DNA of 50,487 nt, taken from positions 1 through 50,487 of the forward strand of contig CALZTY010000014.1 in assembly GCA_945829225.1 (NCBI GenBank), given 5' to 3'. The DNA is from an uncultured Bacteroidales bacterium (GTDB lineage: Bacteria > Bacteroidota > Bacteroidia > Bacteroidales > Muribaculaceae). This document shows, piece by piece, positions 8,496 to 16,286 of the stretch (the stretch's first letter is position 1; each line of letters opens with the position of its first letter). A model generated the notes under the pieces. It was not told where the DNA came from. It saw nothing but the letters and a program-made list of their open reading frames with translations, and searched no databases. The position numbers were made by a program, and so were the translations under genes.

Positions 8496-9241
8496 TGTCT
8501 TTGTTCAATCTGGTCGGAAGTCAAGCCGAAGCGGCGATGACGTTGTTGATATTCGGCGATGGCTTGAGCGAAGTCGTCTTTGCTGAAGTCAGGCCAATAT
8601 ATAGGGGTGATATATAGTTCGGTATAAGCGATTTCCCAGAGGAGGTAATTGCTGATGCGCTTGTCGCCGCCGGTGCGGATGAGCAAGTCGGGGTCGGGCA
8701 TGAAAGCAGTGGAGAGGTGCGAGGCGATGGAGCGGTCGTCGATGCACTCGGGGTCGATATCGCCGTTGCGAGCCTCCATAGCGAGGGTGCGAGCGGCGTT
8801 GACGATATCCCAGCGAGCCGAGTAACTGAGGGCGAGCACCAGGGTGAGCCCGGTGCAGTGCCCGGTGTCGCTGATGCATTGCTCGAGGCGACGACGAGCC
8901 TCCTCGGGCATGCGGTCCATGTCGCCAATCATGCGCAGCGACACATTATTCTTTATAAGGTCGGGGGTTTCGCGCTCGATGGCTACGACCACCAGGTGCA
9001 TCAATGCGTCAACCTCTTCCTTGGGGCGGTTCCAGTTCTCGGTCGAGAAGGTGTAGAGGGTGAGGTATTTGACGCCCAGTTCCGAGGCAGCCTCGGTGAT
9101 GGAGCGCACGGTGTCGACGCCGGCGACGTGCCCGGCAGAGCGGTCCATGCCGCGAGCTGTAGCCCAGCGACCGTTGCCGTCCATGATGATGGCTATGTGC
9201 GCCGGTATGTTGTGCGGGTCAAAATTCTGTGGCAGGTTCAT
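8492..9241 (-). CDS. uppS: Isoprenyl transferase (undecaprenyl diphosphate synthase)
   Basis: A cis-prenyltransferase that adds isopentenyl units to make undecaprenyl diphosphate, the lipid carrier for peptidoglycan and surface sugars. Motifs are [10 protein letters not shown] near the N-terminus (its Asp is the catalytic one), [10 protein letters not shown], and the C-terminal [15 protein letters not shown] and AYTELY. I use the start MNLPQNF at 9241 rather than an in-frame ATG eight codons upstream, because the longer form would overlap the preceding gene and has no family match. The stop overlaps the bamA start. The length of 249 residues is normal. Confidence 0.95.
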   Translation of the reverse strand: MNLPQNFDPHNIPAHIAIIMDGNGRWATARGMDRSAGHVAGVDTVRSITEAASELGVKYLTLYTFSTENWNRPKEEVDALMHLVVVAIERETPDLIKNNVSLRMIGDMDRMPEEARRRLEQCISDTGHCTGLTLVLALSYSARWDIVNAARTLAMEARNGDIDPECIDDRSIASHLSTAFMPDPDLLIRTGGDKRISNYLLWEIAYTELYITPIYWPDFSKDDFAQAIAEYQQRHRRFGLTSDQIEQRQ

Positions 9242-9246
9242 AGCGG

Positions 9247-9933
9247 TCAATCTACATAGTGGCATGCCTCGCAGCGCTTGCCGAATTCATAGGATATACC
9301 GACTGTGAGTCGAGCCACCCAGTCGGTGCTCTTGTAGAAGTCGGTTTTGATTAAACTGAGGTCAGCCAAGCCGTCGACGCGGTCGCCGAAGACCTTAGTC
9401 ATCGAGAACTCGGCAAAGAGGTTGATGCGTTCCTTGGGCTTGTATTTGAAGCCGAACGCCATGGGGACGGTGAACGCCGCCGAAGTGCTGCCGTCGCAAG
9501 AGGCTATGTTGAGCCCGATGCCCACGGCAAGATAGGGCGTCCAGCGGCGCAGGCGCTTGTAGGTCTCACCGATGCCATAGGGCAGGAAGTTGGCTTCGCC
9601 ACGCACCGCCAGGTCGTATATTGTTGATGAAAAGTCGAATTTAGCGCCGTCGGGGAGCACATTTGCCATATCGGCGGTGTTGCCGCTCAGCGTAGCCATG
9701 CCCAGCGAGCCACGCAGAGCCCATCGAGTGTCGATGATGTAGCGAGCCGCTATGTCGCCGCTAAATCCCGGGTGCTTGAAGGGATTGGAGCCGTTGGTCT
9801 CTCCTATGTAGCCGCTCATGCCGATATTCACTCCGAAGTCAAACTTATACGGAGCGATAGCGGCTTGGCTCTGTGCCGATGCAGAGGCTGCAGAGGCAAC
9901 GATGGCTACGATGAATAGGAGACGCTTCAGCAT
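9247..9933 (-). CDS. DUF6089-like outer-membrane beta-barrel protein
   Basis: A 228-residue exported protein with a signal peptide (about 1-21, ending ASASAQ) and alternating strand pattern. An early segment [16 protein letters not shown] and an ending [15 protein letters not shown] are typical of the small barrel protein found directly upstream of uppS and bamA in Bacteroidales. Its function is not established; the conserved position points to envelope biogenesis. It lies 4 bases after the DUF6242 gene and a few bases before uppS, so the three are almost certainly co-transcribed. Confidence 0.8.
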   Translation of the reverse strand: MLKRLLFIVAIVASAASASAQSQAAIAPYKFDFGVNIGMSGYIGETNGSNPFKHPGFSGDIAARYIIDTRWALRGSLGMATLSGNTADMANVLPDGAKFDFSSTIYDLAVRGEANFLPYGIGETYKRLRRWTPYLAVGIGLNIASCDGSTSAAFTVPMAFGFKYKPKERINLFAEFSMTKVFGDRVDGLADLSLIKTDFYKSTDWVARLTVGISYEFGKRCEACHYVD

Positions 9934-9937
9934 AGGC

Positions 9938-11407
9938 TTATTCTATCGGTTTGAAACTCAAGCGGTTGATGACACCGCGCCACACATTGTTGGAGGTGTT
10001 GCCGGCGGCGTTGACACCACCGAACAGATAGATATATGGGCATGCCCACTCGTCGGATACCTGCGAGATGCGCGAGCGCGCCTCAGTGGCAGAGAGGGTC
10101 GAGGTGATGACAAAAGCCTGTGAGAGTTGCATAGCCGGCAGGTAGTCGGGCAATTGCATCTTGGTGTCGGCTTTGATCCAGTTGGCGCCGAAGTCGTTGG
10201 ATACATACACGGTGTCGTTGAGGGAGCCGTCGGAGAGGCGACCGCCAATGAGTACCATGGTGGGGTAATCGGTTGTGTTCCAGTCGGCTGCCACCTTGAT
10301 GGAGGTGTAAGGAGCCACAGCGGCATTCTCTACGGCTACGGGAACACCGCGCTTGGAGACGCGAGCCCAAGACTTGCCGTCGAAGCCCCAAGTGTGGGCG
10401 CTAAGAGAACCGTCGGCAGTGCGTCCGCCCACGACCATCATCTGGGGTAGGGCGCTCATGGGGAAGGTGTAGAATATCGGCGCTGAGGTGCCGCTGACGG
10501 GCATGCCATCGGGCATTGCGTAGGTGCTTGCGCCCGGATATTCTTGAATTTCCCAATTGCTGCCTTGGCGAGCCGAGCCGAGGGCTTTGCCTTGGTAGAC
10601 GCCATAGATGTGTGTCCACGAGCGCCCGGTGGCTACCCATGTGCTGCCACCATCGACCGACTCGAGTAGCGAGCCGTCAACGCCGAGGATGTACAGCGAG
10701 CCGTCGCCCACGGTGAAAGTGTTGATATCCACCGCCATAGGGAAGGATACGTAGTCGATAATCCACTCGCCGAGGTCGGGTGAGGTGCCGGTGATGGTAG
10801 ATAGAGAGTTGCCCAGAGTGGCGAGGCTATAAGCGCCTTGATACTCTGTGAGGCAGGATATTTGGTCCTTGTAGCACGAGGTGTGTTGCGAGGTGGGGTA
10901 GCTGAACTTGGAGGGGAGGTTGCGGCGGTCGTTGCGGTTCCAGTAGAGCGAGTCGGGGTCCATGTTGTGGACATTGACGGTGATAGTGTAGTGGCGCTCG
11001 ACCAATCCGTCGGGCGACACCAGGCGCAGTCTCACCGGGTTGGTGAAGTCGATGCGAGCCGAGGGGGTGGTGATGTAGTCATACACCGTGTCGGTGCTGT
11101 TGCTGCGCTTGACGGTCAGTTCAGCCACCGAGCAGCCGTCGAGGGTGGTAATCACCGGCACCAAGGCTGTTACATCGGTGCCCACGGGGAGCGAGTCGGC
11201 GTTGAAGATGCGTCCGCGCACTAAGTCGACCGAGAAAAATACCGAGTCGAGGTGTGCGAGCACCGAGTCGTCTGCTTCGAAGCCGAAAGACTTCACAGCA
11301 GCCGACGATGCCGTCTCCTCAACGTTGTCACTATAGCTGTCGTTACATGCCACGACTGTAACGAGCATGGCAATTATACTATATAATATTGCAAATTTTC
11401 TTGTCAT
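9938..11407 (-). CDS. DUF6242-like lipoprotein
   Basis: A putative lipoprotein of about 489 residues with a hydrophobic leader and lipobox VVAC followed by NDSYSDN. After an Ig-like N-terminal part (about 40-160) come kelch or propeller-like segments with repeated GGR/GGS-x-x-DGS patterns (VVGGRTADGSLS, LIGGRLSDGSLN, LFGGVNAAGNTS). The longer frame starts at 11428, but a TAACTTTG promoter box (11433-11440) would put the transcript start around there. The ATG at 11407 (MTRKFAILYS) is therefore preferred. It heads the envelope operon; its role is unknown and may concern the cell surface. Confidence 0.7.
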   Translation of the reverse strand: MTRKFAILYSIIAMLVTVVACNDSYSDNVEETASSAAVKSFGFEADDSVLAHLDSVFFSVDLVRGRIFNADSLPVGTDVTALVPVITTLDGCSVAELTVKRSNSTDTVYDYITTPSARIDFTNPVRLRLVSPDGLVERHYTITVNVHNMDPDSLYWNRNDRRNLPSKFSYPTSQHTSCYKDQISCLTEYQGAYSLATLGNSLSTITGTSPDLGEWIIDYVSFPMAVDINTFTVGDGSLYILGVDGSLLESVDGGSTWVATGRSWTHIYGVYQGKALGSARQGSNWEIQEYPGASTYAMPDGMPVSGTSAPIFYTFPMSALPQMMVVGGRTADGSLSAHTWGFDGKSWARVSKRGVPVAVENAAVAPYTSIKVAADWNTTDYPTMVLIGGRLSDGSLNDTVYVSNDFGANWIKADTKMQLPDYLPAMQLSQAFVITSTLSATEARSRISQVSDEWACPYIYLFGGVNAAGNTSNNVWRGVINRLSFKPIE

Positions 11408-11432
11408 AATCAGAAAAATTCGTTTCAAGATG

Positions 11433-11440
11433 CAAAGTTA
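11433..11440 (-). promoter_or_regulatory. Minus-strand -7 box before the DUF6242 gene
   Basis: CAAAGTTA on the plus strand reads TAACTTTG on the minus strand, a perfect match to TAnnTTTG. No good TTTG lies at the expected -33 distance, so the promoter may be weak or activator-dependent. It is the best candidate promoter for the whole operon down to fabG. Confidence 0.4.
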
Positions 11441-11572
11441 AGATTTCGTGGCAAAATTAAGGCACTTTCGTGGCGACAAAAAACGCTAAAACGGTCGTTT
11501 TTATAGGTTTTTAACGGTGAAAAGCTCCTTATTAGAGTATATTTGGAATTTGGATTGCTGTAACGACATCAC

Positions 11573-12826
11573 TTAACGCACTTGCACCTTGGTGGCGCCG
11601 TTGGGCGAAACCACGATGTACAAGCCCGATGCAGGCAGAGCAAACGAGGTGCCTGTGGCAACGACTCGACCGTTGAGGTCCACCACGCTAATCGACTGCG
11701 AGGCAGTGATAATGCGACCGTTTACGCTGAAATCTACTCTGTTGTCATTCAGGGTGTTATCCACCCCGGCGTTCTCCACTTCCCAGGTGAGTACGGGAAA
11801 GCCGGCATTGATGCCCTTGACGTCGGCGCTGAAGTTGGCGGTGCCACCGTTGAGGGTAGCCAAGGCTTCGGCGCCCTTGAGGTCGTCGGCGGTCACTGCA
11901 GTGGCATTGGTGTCATTGCAGCCGGATAAGTCGCTAACATACAAGCAGTCAGCCACGGTGTTGCTCGGGTACAGGTCCGACACGATGGCATGTGGCGAGC
12001 CCATGTAGGGGCTTGAATTGCCGGTGATTGCGCCGATGTTGTAGCAGTTGGCGATGCTGAAATCCTCATACAGGCAGCCGCCGATGCCGGCGCCGCCAAA
12101 TCCGACGGCAGTCACCGCGGCAGTGTTGTAGCAGTAGGCGATGTATCCGTTGCCGGCGCCTTGACCCACGATGCCACCCACCTCGGTGGCTCCGGTCACT
12201 GCGCCGCGATTGACGCAGCGCTCGATGCAACCGCCCTCGATGCAGCCGACAAAGCCGCCGGTGAACATGCCACCCTCGACAGTTGCCTCGTTGGCGCAGT
12301 TCTCAACTACACCGCCGAGCATCTGCCCCACGAAGGCACCGGTGACCACGTCGCCCTTGATGTGCGAGCGCGAGCCGAGGGTGAGATTTTTGATAGTCGA
12401 GGCGGAACGCAGCACGGCAAAAAGCCCGGTGCCGCCGAGCTCCTCATCAAGGTACTCGATGCTGAGGTTGTCGATGACGTGGTAGTCGCCGTCGAGGGTG
12501 CCCATGAAAGCCAGTGAGTTGTCAACCGACTGCATAGTGGAGCCGTCGGTGTAGGTGTCGTACTTGCCGATAACAGGGAATTTCAACTCGGCATCGGCGC
12601 CCATATCCAGGTCGGCGGAGAGTCGGAAGTACATGCCCTCGTATGTGGAGCCGGCATTTACTTGCTCGGCGAGGTATGCCAGATGAGCGGGTGCCGAAAT
12701 GATATAAGGTGTTGATTCTGAGCCATTGCCTTCGGTCCATGTGGTGGCTGTGCCGTCCCATGGCTCGGTAGCAGCCGCTGTAGCGGCTACAAATACTGAT
12801 AATGCAAAAAAGTAAAATTTCTTCAT
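11573..12826 (-). CDS. Secreted GLUG-repeat protein with type IX tail
   Basis: An exported protein of about 417 residues. The preferred start is MKKFYFFAL at 12826, which begins a clean signal peptide (ending AATAAA). Upstream in-frame ATGs at 12847 and 12859 come close to or into the end of the preceding antitoxin gene. Residues about 140-300 contain repeated GLUG-like units with G-G-F/I-V-G and C-x-N-x-G/A patterns (VGGIVGQGAGNG, AGIGGCLYE), a beta-helix-like fold often seen in adhesins and surface proteins. The last 40 residues (SVVDLNGRVVATG...GLYIVV) are a type IX sorting tail. The ligand is unknown. Confidence 0.75.
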   Translation of the reverse strand: MKKFYFFALSVFVAATAAATEPWDGTATTWTEGNGSESTPYIISAPAHLAYLAEQVNAGSTYEGMYFRLSADLDMGADAELKFPVIGKYDTYTDGSTMQSVDNSLAFMGTLDGDYHVIDNLSIEYLDEELGGTGLFAVLRSASTIKNLTLGSRSHIKGDVVTGAFVGQMLGGVVENCANEATVEGGMFTGGFVGCIEGGCIERCVNRGAVTGATEVGGIVGQGAGNGYIAYCYNTAAVTAVGFGGAGIGGCLYEDFSIANCYNIGAITGNSSPYMGSPHAIVSDLYPSNTVADCLYVSDLSGCNDTNATAVTADDLKGAEALATLNGGTANFSADVKGINAGFPVLTWEVENAGVDNTLNDNRVDFSVNGRIITASQSISVVDLNGRVVATGTSFALPASGLYIVVSPNGATKVQVR

Positions 12827-12852
12827 ATTTCGAGTGTTTTTATTCATCCTGA

Positions 12853-13191
12853 TTACCATAATTCAACCTTGCCGCTAATTCCAAGGTCAAGGGTTGCAGT
12901 AGCTACACCAAGCGCTTGGAAGATGCGACTCATTGTTGGTAGCGTGATAATACTTTTGCCTTTTTCTAACCTTGAAATTTGGGCTTTTTGAACACCTACG
13001 CGCTCACCTAATTCTTCTTGGGTCAAATTTTGAGCTTGGCGCATTTTGCGAATAGCGTCGCCAACGAAGTAGGCATTCACCTCCTCCTTGAGCTGCTTTT
13101 CCATTGCATCTCGCTTAGGACAGCCTTCTTTGCCAAAAACTTCTTCGGTCAAAACTTCGAGTGGTGTGACATTCATCTTTGCCATGGTCAT
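12853..13191 (-). CDS. HigA-like XRE antitoxin
   Basis: A 112-residue antitoxin candidate. A helix-turn-helix lies at about residues 45-100, with GDAIRKMRQAQNLTQEELG followed by VQKAQISRLEKG, the XRE/Cro pattern. The N-terminal part probably contacts the toxin. Its ATG overlaps the toxin stop by 4 bases, giving the toxin-first order seen in HigBA systems. It is expected to neutralise the toxin and, with it, repress the promoter at the inverted repeat 13553-13582. A nearer in-frame Met (MNVTPLEV) could be the start. Local base composition is AT-richer than the flanks, suggesting transfer. Confidence 0.85.
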   Translation of the reverse strand: MTMAKMNVTPLEVLTEEVFGKEGCPKRDAMEKQLKEEVNAYFVGDAIRKMRQAQNLTQEELGERVGVQKAQISRLEKGKSIITLPTMSRIFQALGVATATLDLGISGKVELW

Positions 13192-13526
13192 TTATTTTTA
13201 AAATATTCTTCTCTAATTGTTTCCGCTTTTGCTATTTCTTTTGATGGGGTCTTTTGGCTTTTTTTCATAATGCCATGTGTGGCAATTATTAAAGTTTCTG
13301 CCTCTGTATCCCAGAAGGAAAATAGCCGATAGCAATTACCATTATATAGAGTGCGAAACTCCCATATTTCGGTGTTTTCTAATTTCTTAAAAAGATCTTT
13401 GTTAATTAGTCCATTCTCAATCTTTTTATAATTATAGACTATCTTCTCCTGTACCTTAAGTGGCAAGGAGCGGACGAAGGTCAAGGCTTCATCCAAGAGT
13501 AGTACTTTTATCGTGTATTCATTCAT
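13188..13526 (-). CDS. RelE/HigB-like toxin (phage-derived Gp49-like family)
   Basis: A 112-residue protein with the RelE/ParE-fold pattern of HigB toxins: an early helix (VRSLPLKVQEKIVYNYKKIE), then the core ENTEIWEFRTLYNGNCYRLFSFWD and the strand TLIIATHGIMKKS with basic residues after it, near which toxins of this class bind mRNA on the ribosome. The toxin would cleave mRNA when unopposed. It is the first gene of the pair and overlaps the antitoxin start. Family membership is well supported; activity is inferred. Confidence 0.85.
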   Translation of the reverse strand: MNEYTIKVLLLDEALTFVRSLPLKVQEKIVYNYKKIENGLINKDLFKKLENTEIWEFRTLYNGNCYRLFSFWDTEAETLIIATHGIMKKSQKTPSKEIAKAETIREEYFKNK

Positions 13527-13543
13527 TTATTAGTTTCCGACTG

Positions 13544-13582
13544 CAAAGTTAGTAATTAGTTTCCATCTATGGAAACTAATTA
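13544..13582 (-). promoter_or_regulatory. Promoter and operator of the HigBA-like pair
   Basis: On the minus strand TAACTTTG (plus 13544-13551) is a perfect -7 box, 18 bases before the toxin ATG. Just upstream is a near-perfect inverted repeat, 13553-13565 and 13570-13582 (arms TAATTAGTTTCCA), with a 4-base centre. Its right arm covers the place of the -33 box (TTTC at 13572-13575 on the minus strand). Antitoxin bound here would block the promoter, the usual autoregulation of toxin-antitoxin operons. Confidence 0.65.
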
Positions 13583-13639
13583 TAAAAAAAGTAATATTAT
13601 TATTCTTAAAAAACTGTACATAGTTGTAGATATGATCTG

Positions 13640-14656
13640 TTACAGGTTTTTGGGGTTGAAGAGGGGGTTGTTGCTGTAGATGGCGATGGCGGAGGCGCCG
13701 ACTTGGAGTGTGCGGGTGGGGACGGCGTCGATGCCGGGCGCCGGGCATCTGCCGTGGTTGCCGAGCGACCGCCGGGCAGTCTCTACATGTGCTATATCCC
13801 ATGCTCCGGCGTCGATGAAGGCGCGGAGGAGAGTGGCTCCACCCTCGACCAATAGCGAAGTAATACCTTGCCGATACAAGGTGCTGAGGGCAGCGCCGAT
13901 GGAGCCTTCGCTGATGATAGTTGCCGGTAGTGTGGTGTGTATGTCGCTATTGTTCAATATTTTGCGTCGGTCAAAGATAATGGGTTGCGGTGAGCGTCCG
14001 TGCCACAGGCGGCAGTCGAGTCGGGGGTTGTCGGCAAGCACGGTGCCCGAGCCTACTGCGATGGCATCGTGGAGCGAGCGCAGGCGATGCACCAATGTCG
14101 ATGTAAGGGAGGAAGAGAAGCACTCGGGGAGCCCCTCGGGGCGGTCGCTATCCATGTATCCGTCAGTCGATTGCGCCCATTTGAGGGTCACCCACGGGCG
14201 CTGCTGCTCGTGTGCGGTCATGAAGCGTGCGTTTAGTTGCCGCGACTCCTCGGCGAGGACTCCGGTGACCACTTCGATGCCGGCGGCGCGGAGCATGGCG
14301 ATGCCTCGTCCGGCAACTTCCTTGAAGGGGTCGCCGGCAGCGACCACCACGCGGCGAATGCCGGTGTCAATAATCAGTTGTGCACATGGAGGAGTCTTGC
14401 CCCAATGCGAGCAGGGCTCCAAGGTGACGTAGATGGTCGACTCGCCCAGCAGGTGGCGGTCGGCATCTGCAACCGAGGCTATAGCGTTCACCTCTGCATG
14501 TGCCTGTCCGCAGCGGCGGTGATAACCTTCGCCGATGATGCGCCCGTCGGGGGCTACCACCACGGCGCCCACCATGGGGTTGGGCGAGGTGTTCCCCCGA
14601 CCGTGCGCCGCCAGTTCCAGCGCCCGCTGCATATATTGTTCCTTAACGTCGATCAT
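13640..14656 (-). CDS. ribD: Bifunctional riboflavin deaminase/reductase RibD
   Basis: Catalyses the second and third steps of riboflavin synthesis. The N-terminal deaminase domain (about 1-150) has zinc and catalytic residues H53 and E55 in HAEVNAI, and C82 and C91 in PCSHWGKTPPC. The C-terminal half is the NADPH-dependent reductase (WVTLKWAQSTDG, SGTVLADNPRLDCR, SLLVEGGATLL). The length of 338 is near the usual 340-370. The end is short, and a little of the final strand may be missing. Its start overlaps the stop of the DUF6056 gene by 4 bases, so the two are translated together. Other rib genes are not nearby, as is usual in Bacteroidales. Confidence 0.92.
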   Translation of the reverse strand: MIDVKEQYMQRALELAAHGRGNTSPNPMVGAVVVAPDGRIIGEGYHRRCGQAHAEVNAIASVADADRHLLGESTIYVTLEPCSHWGKTPPCAQLIIDTGIRRVVVAAGDPFKEVAGRGIAMLRAAGIEVVTGVLAEESRQLNARFMTAHEQQRPWVTLKWAQSTDGYMDSDRPEGLPECFSSSLTSTLVHRLRSLHDAIAVGSGTVLADNPRLDCRLWHGRSPQPIIFDRRKILNNSDIHTTLPATIISEGSIGAALSTLYRQGITSLLVEGGATLLRAFIDAGAWDIAHVETARRSLGNHGRCPAPGIDAVPTRTLQVGASAIAIYSNNPLFNPKNL

Positions 14657-16167
14657 TCTTCGGCTACTGTAATTTCAGGTGGAGTGTCATCCCAGAAGTA
14701 TAGTCCGGGTCGGAAAATATATGCAGCGCCCCAGCGCCGACCGTCATCAGTGGTGAAGTAGTGGAATTGGATAAATTCCGGTTCAATGATTGAACCGAAT
14801 TTTTTAAATAGTTGTTTCCCATTAAGGGCCTTAGTCGTCTCTACAGTTCCGATGGCATAACCTCTCCAATACACCAGATTGGTATTGCCTGGGCATTTTA
14901 CTCCCTCGCCATGGTAAGTGCGAAATGTAGTCGGGAAAATGGCAAAATCTGAGATATTATGGTATTTGCCGATATAAACATAGCCGTAAGGGAAATAATA
15001 GTGGTTGGTGCAGGGTTTTCTCAGCGCCAATGGCGAAAAATCCTGAGGCAAAGGAATATCTGCAAATACAGACCCCTCACTTGGGGCTTCTTTTATTATC
15101 CTCATCAATTCGGCATCGCCACGATTAATGCGCCAAATACCGGTTGCGGCGGCAGAGAGGTGTGCAATTAAGAAGCACCACACAAGGCAACTCGCCACGA
15201 TTATTACTTTTTTTAGTCGCTTGATGTTAACGACCCTTTGCAATAGAGCCGGCAGTCCGAATGCAGCAAGCAAGTATGCTGTGAATGCAACTCTGTGATA
15301 CGGAATCAATATATTAAGTAAGATGACTGCGCCAATACCACCTGCAAAAAGAATGAATCGTCTTTCAAGGGCGATTGCTTGCCATTTTCGACGGCAGAGC
15401 ATCCAAGCCCACAGAAGAAGGTATGCAACACCGATTGGATGGTAAAAAATATATGATAATTGAGGGTATAGGTGGTATACTGCTCGGTTGGCTGTACCCG
15501 GGGTGAGTCCCAAGGCTATAACTGCAACGGTGGCACCTATTGCGGCTGCCAAAACATTAGCCTTAACTTTTCGGTGACATATCATCAACAATATACTACC
15601 ACCAATTATTGCAATGCCAAATGCTTCGTGCCATAACCCGGTTATCAAGCACAATAGGAACATCCACAGGGGCGCTACCGTGCCTTTGTTCAAGAGCACG
15701 AAGGCAATTAGCATCAATGCGCTGGTCCAGGTGTAGTTCATTTGGTATGAGGTATAGAACATAGAGTCGTGCCATGGAATTGCGCAAATAAATAGTAGCA
15801 TAAATGCAGTGAACCATCCAAAATCTTTGAATACTGCTGACGATAATTTTCTAAAACAAATCAACGTCGTAGCAAACGCACAACTTGTTATGAGAGCTAT
15901 TATCCACCGCGGAAGAAGGTACATGATACCGGGCAATATTATCTGTGGTATTCGTGCATTGTCTATTGTATAACGCTCTAAGATATGATATTTCAGACCT
16001 TGCCAAAAATTGAAGCAGCCGCTGTCGTCAGTTCCATAGTCCATCAGTGCTGTGAGGAATACATAGTCATCACTACCGCAAGGTGTTGCAATATTGAAGA
16101 AAGCGAAAAACAGAATTACTATACCGCTCAAGATATAGATTGTAGTGGTGACTTTCTTAGAGTTCAT
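14653..16167 (-). CDS. DUF6056-like multi-pass membrane protein
   Basis: A 504-residue integral membrane protein with about ten hydrophobic helices (first at 7-27) and a C-terminal soluble part with aromatic motifs (NHYYFPYGYVYIGKY, FRTYHGEG). The organisation, with an early acidic CGSDDYVF after the first helix, resembles GT-C-like membrane glycosyltransferases that use polyprenyl-linked sugars. DUF6056 is the best-fitting label. The substrate is unknown. It sits before ribD with a 4-base overlap. Its composition is AT-richer than the envelope operon. Confidence 0.65.
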   Translation of the reverse strand: MNSKKVTTTIYILSGIVILFFAFFNIATPCGSDDYVFLTALMDYGTDDSGCFNFWQGLKYHILERYTIDNARIPQIILPGIMYLLPRWIIALITSCAFATTLICFRKLSSAVFKDFGWFTAFMLLFICAIPWHDSMFYTSYQMNYTWTSALMLIAFVLLNKGTVAPLWMFLLCLITGLWHEAFGIAIIGGSILLMICHRKVKANVLAAAIGATVAVIALGLTPGTANRAVYHLYPQLSYIFYHPIGVAYLLLWAWMLCRRKWQAIALERRFILFAGGIGAVILLNILIPYHRVAFTAYLLAAFGLPALLQRVVNIKRLKKVIIVASCLVWCFLIAHLSAAATGIWRINRGDAELMRIIKEAPSEGSVFADIPLPQDFSPLALRKPCTNHYYFPYGYVYIGKYHNISDFAIFPTTFRTYHGEGVKCPGNTNLVYWRGYAIGTVETTKALNGKQLFKKFGSIIEPEFIQFHYFTTDDGRRWGAAYIFRPGLYFWDDTPPEITVAEE

Positions 16168-16188
16168 TGTCTGATTTTTTCATTTGTG

Positions 16189-16216
16189 CAAAGGTACGCA
16201 TTTTTTGTGACACAAA
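16189..16216 (-). promoter_or_regulatory. Probable promoter of the DUF6056-ribD pair
   Basis: The minus strand has TACCTTTG (plus 16189-16196) preceded by TTTG (plus 16213-16216) with a 16-base spacer, shorter than the usual 19. It abuts the terminator of the upstream M16 peptidase gene. Confidence 0.4.
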
Positions 16217-16249
16217 AAAGAGGGGCTTAACCTCACGGTCAAGCCCCTC
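16214..16249 (-). terminator. Intrinsic terminator of the M16 peptidase gene
   Basis: On the minus strand a 9-bp stem GAGGGGCTT (plus 16241-16249 with 16220-16228) is followed directly by TTTTTT. The loop contains a further 3-bp ACC/GGT pairing. This is a textbook rho-independent terminator. Confidence 0.85.
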
Positions 16250-16286
16250 CAAACCATGTAACATTTTTCTTCGCTATATGGAAATT

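Noticed and set aside
8492-9265. Longer uppS start at 9265
   Set aside because: It would overlap the DUF6089 gene end, and the extra residues MPLCRLTA have no match to the family N-terminus.
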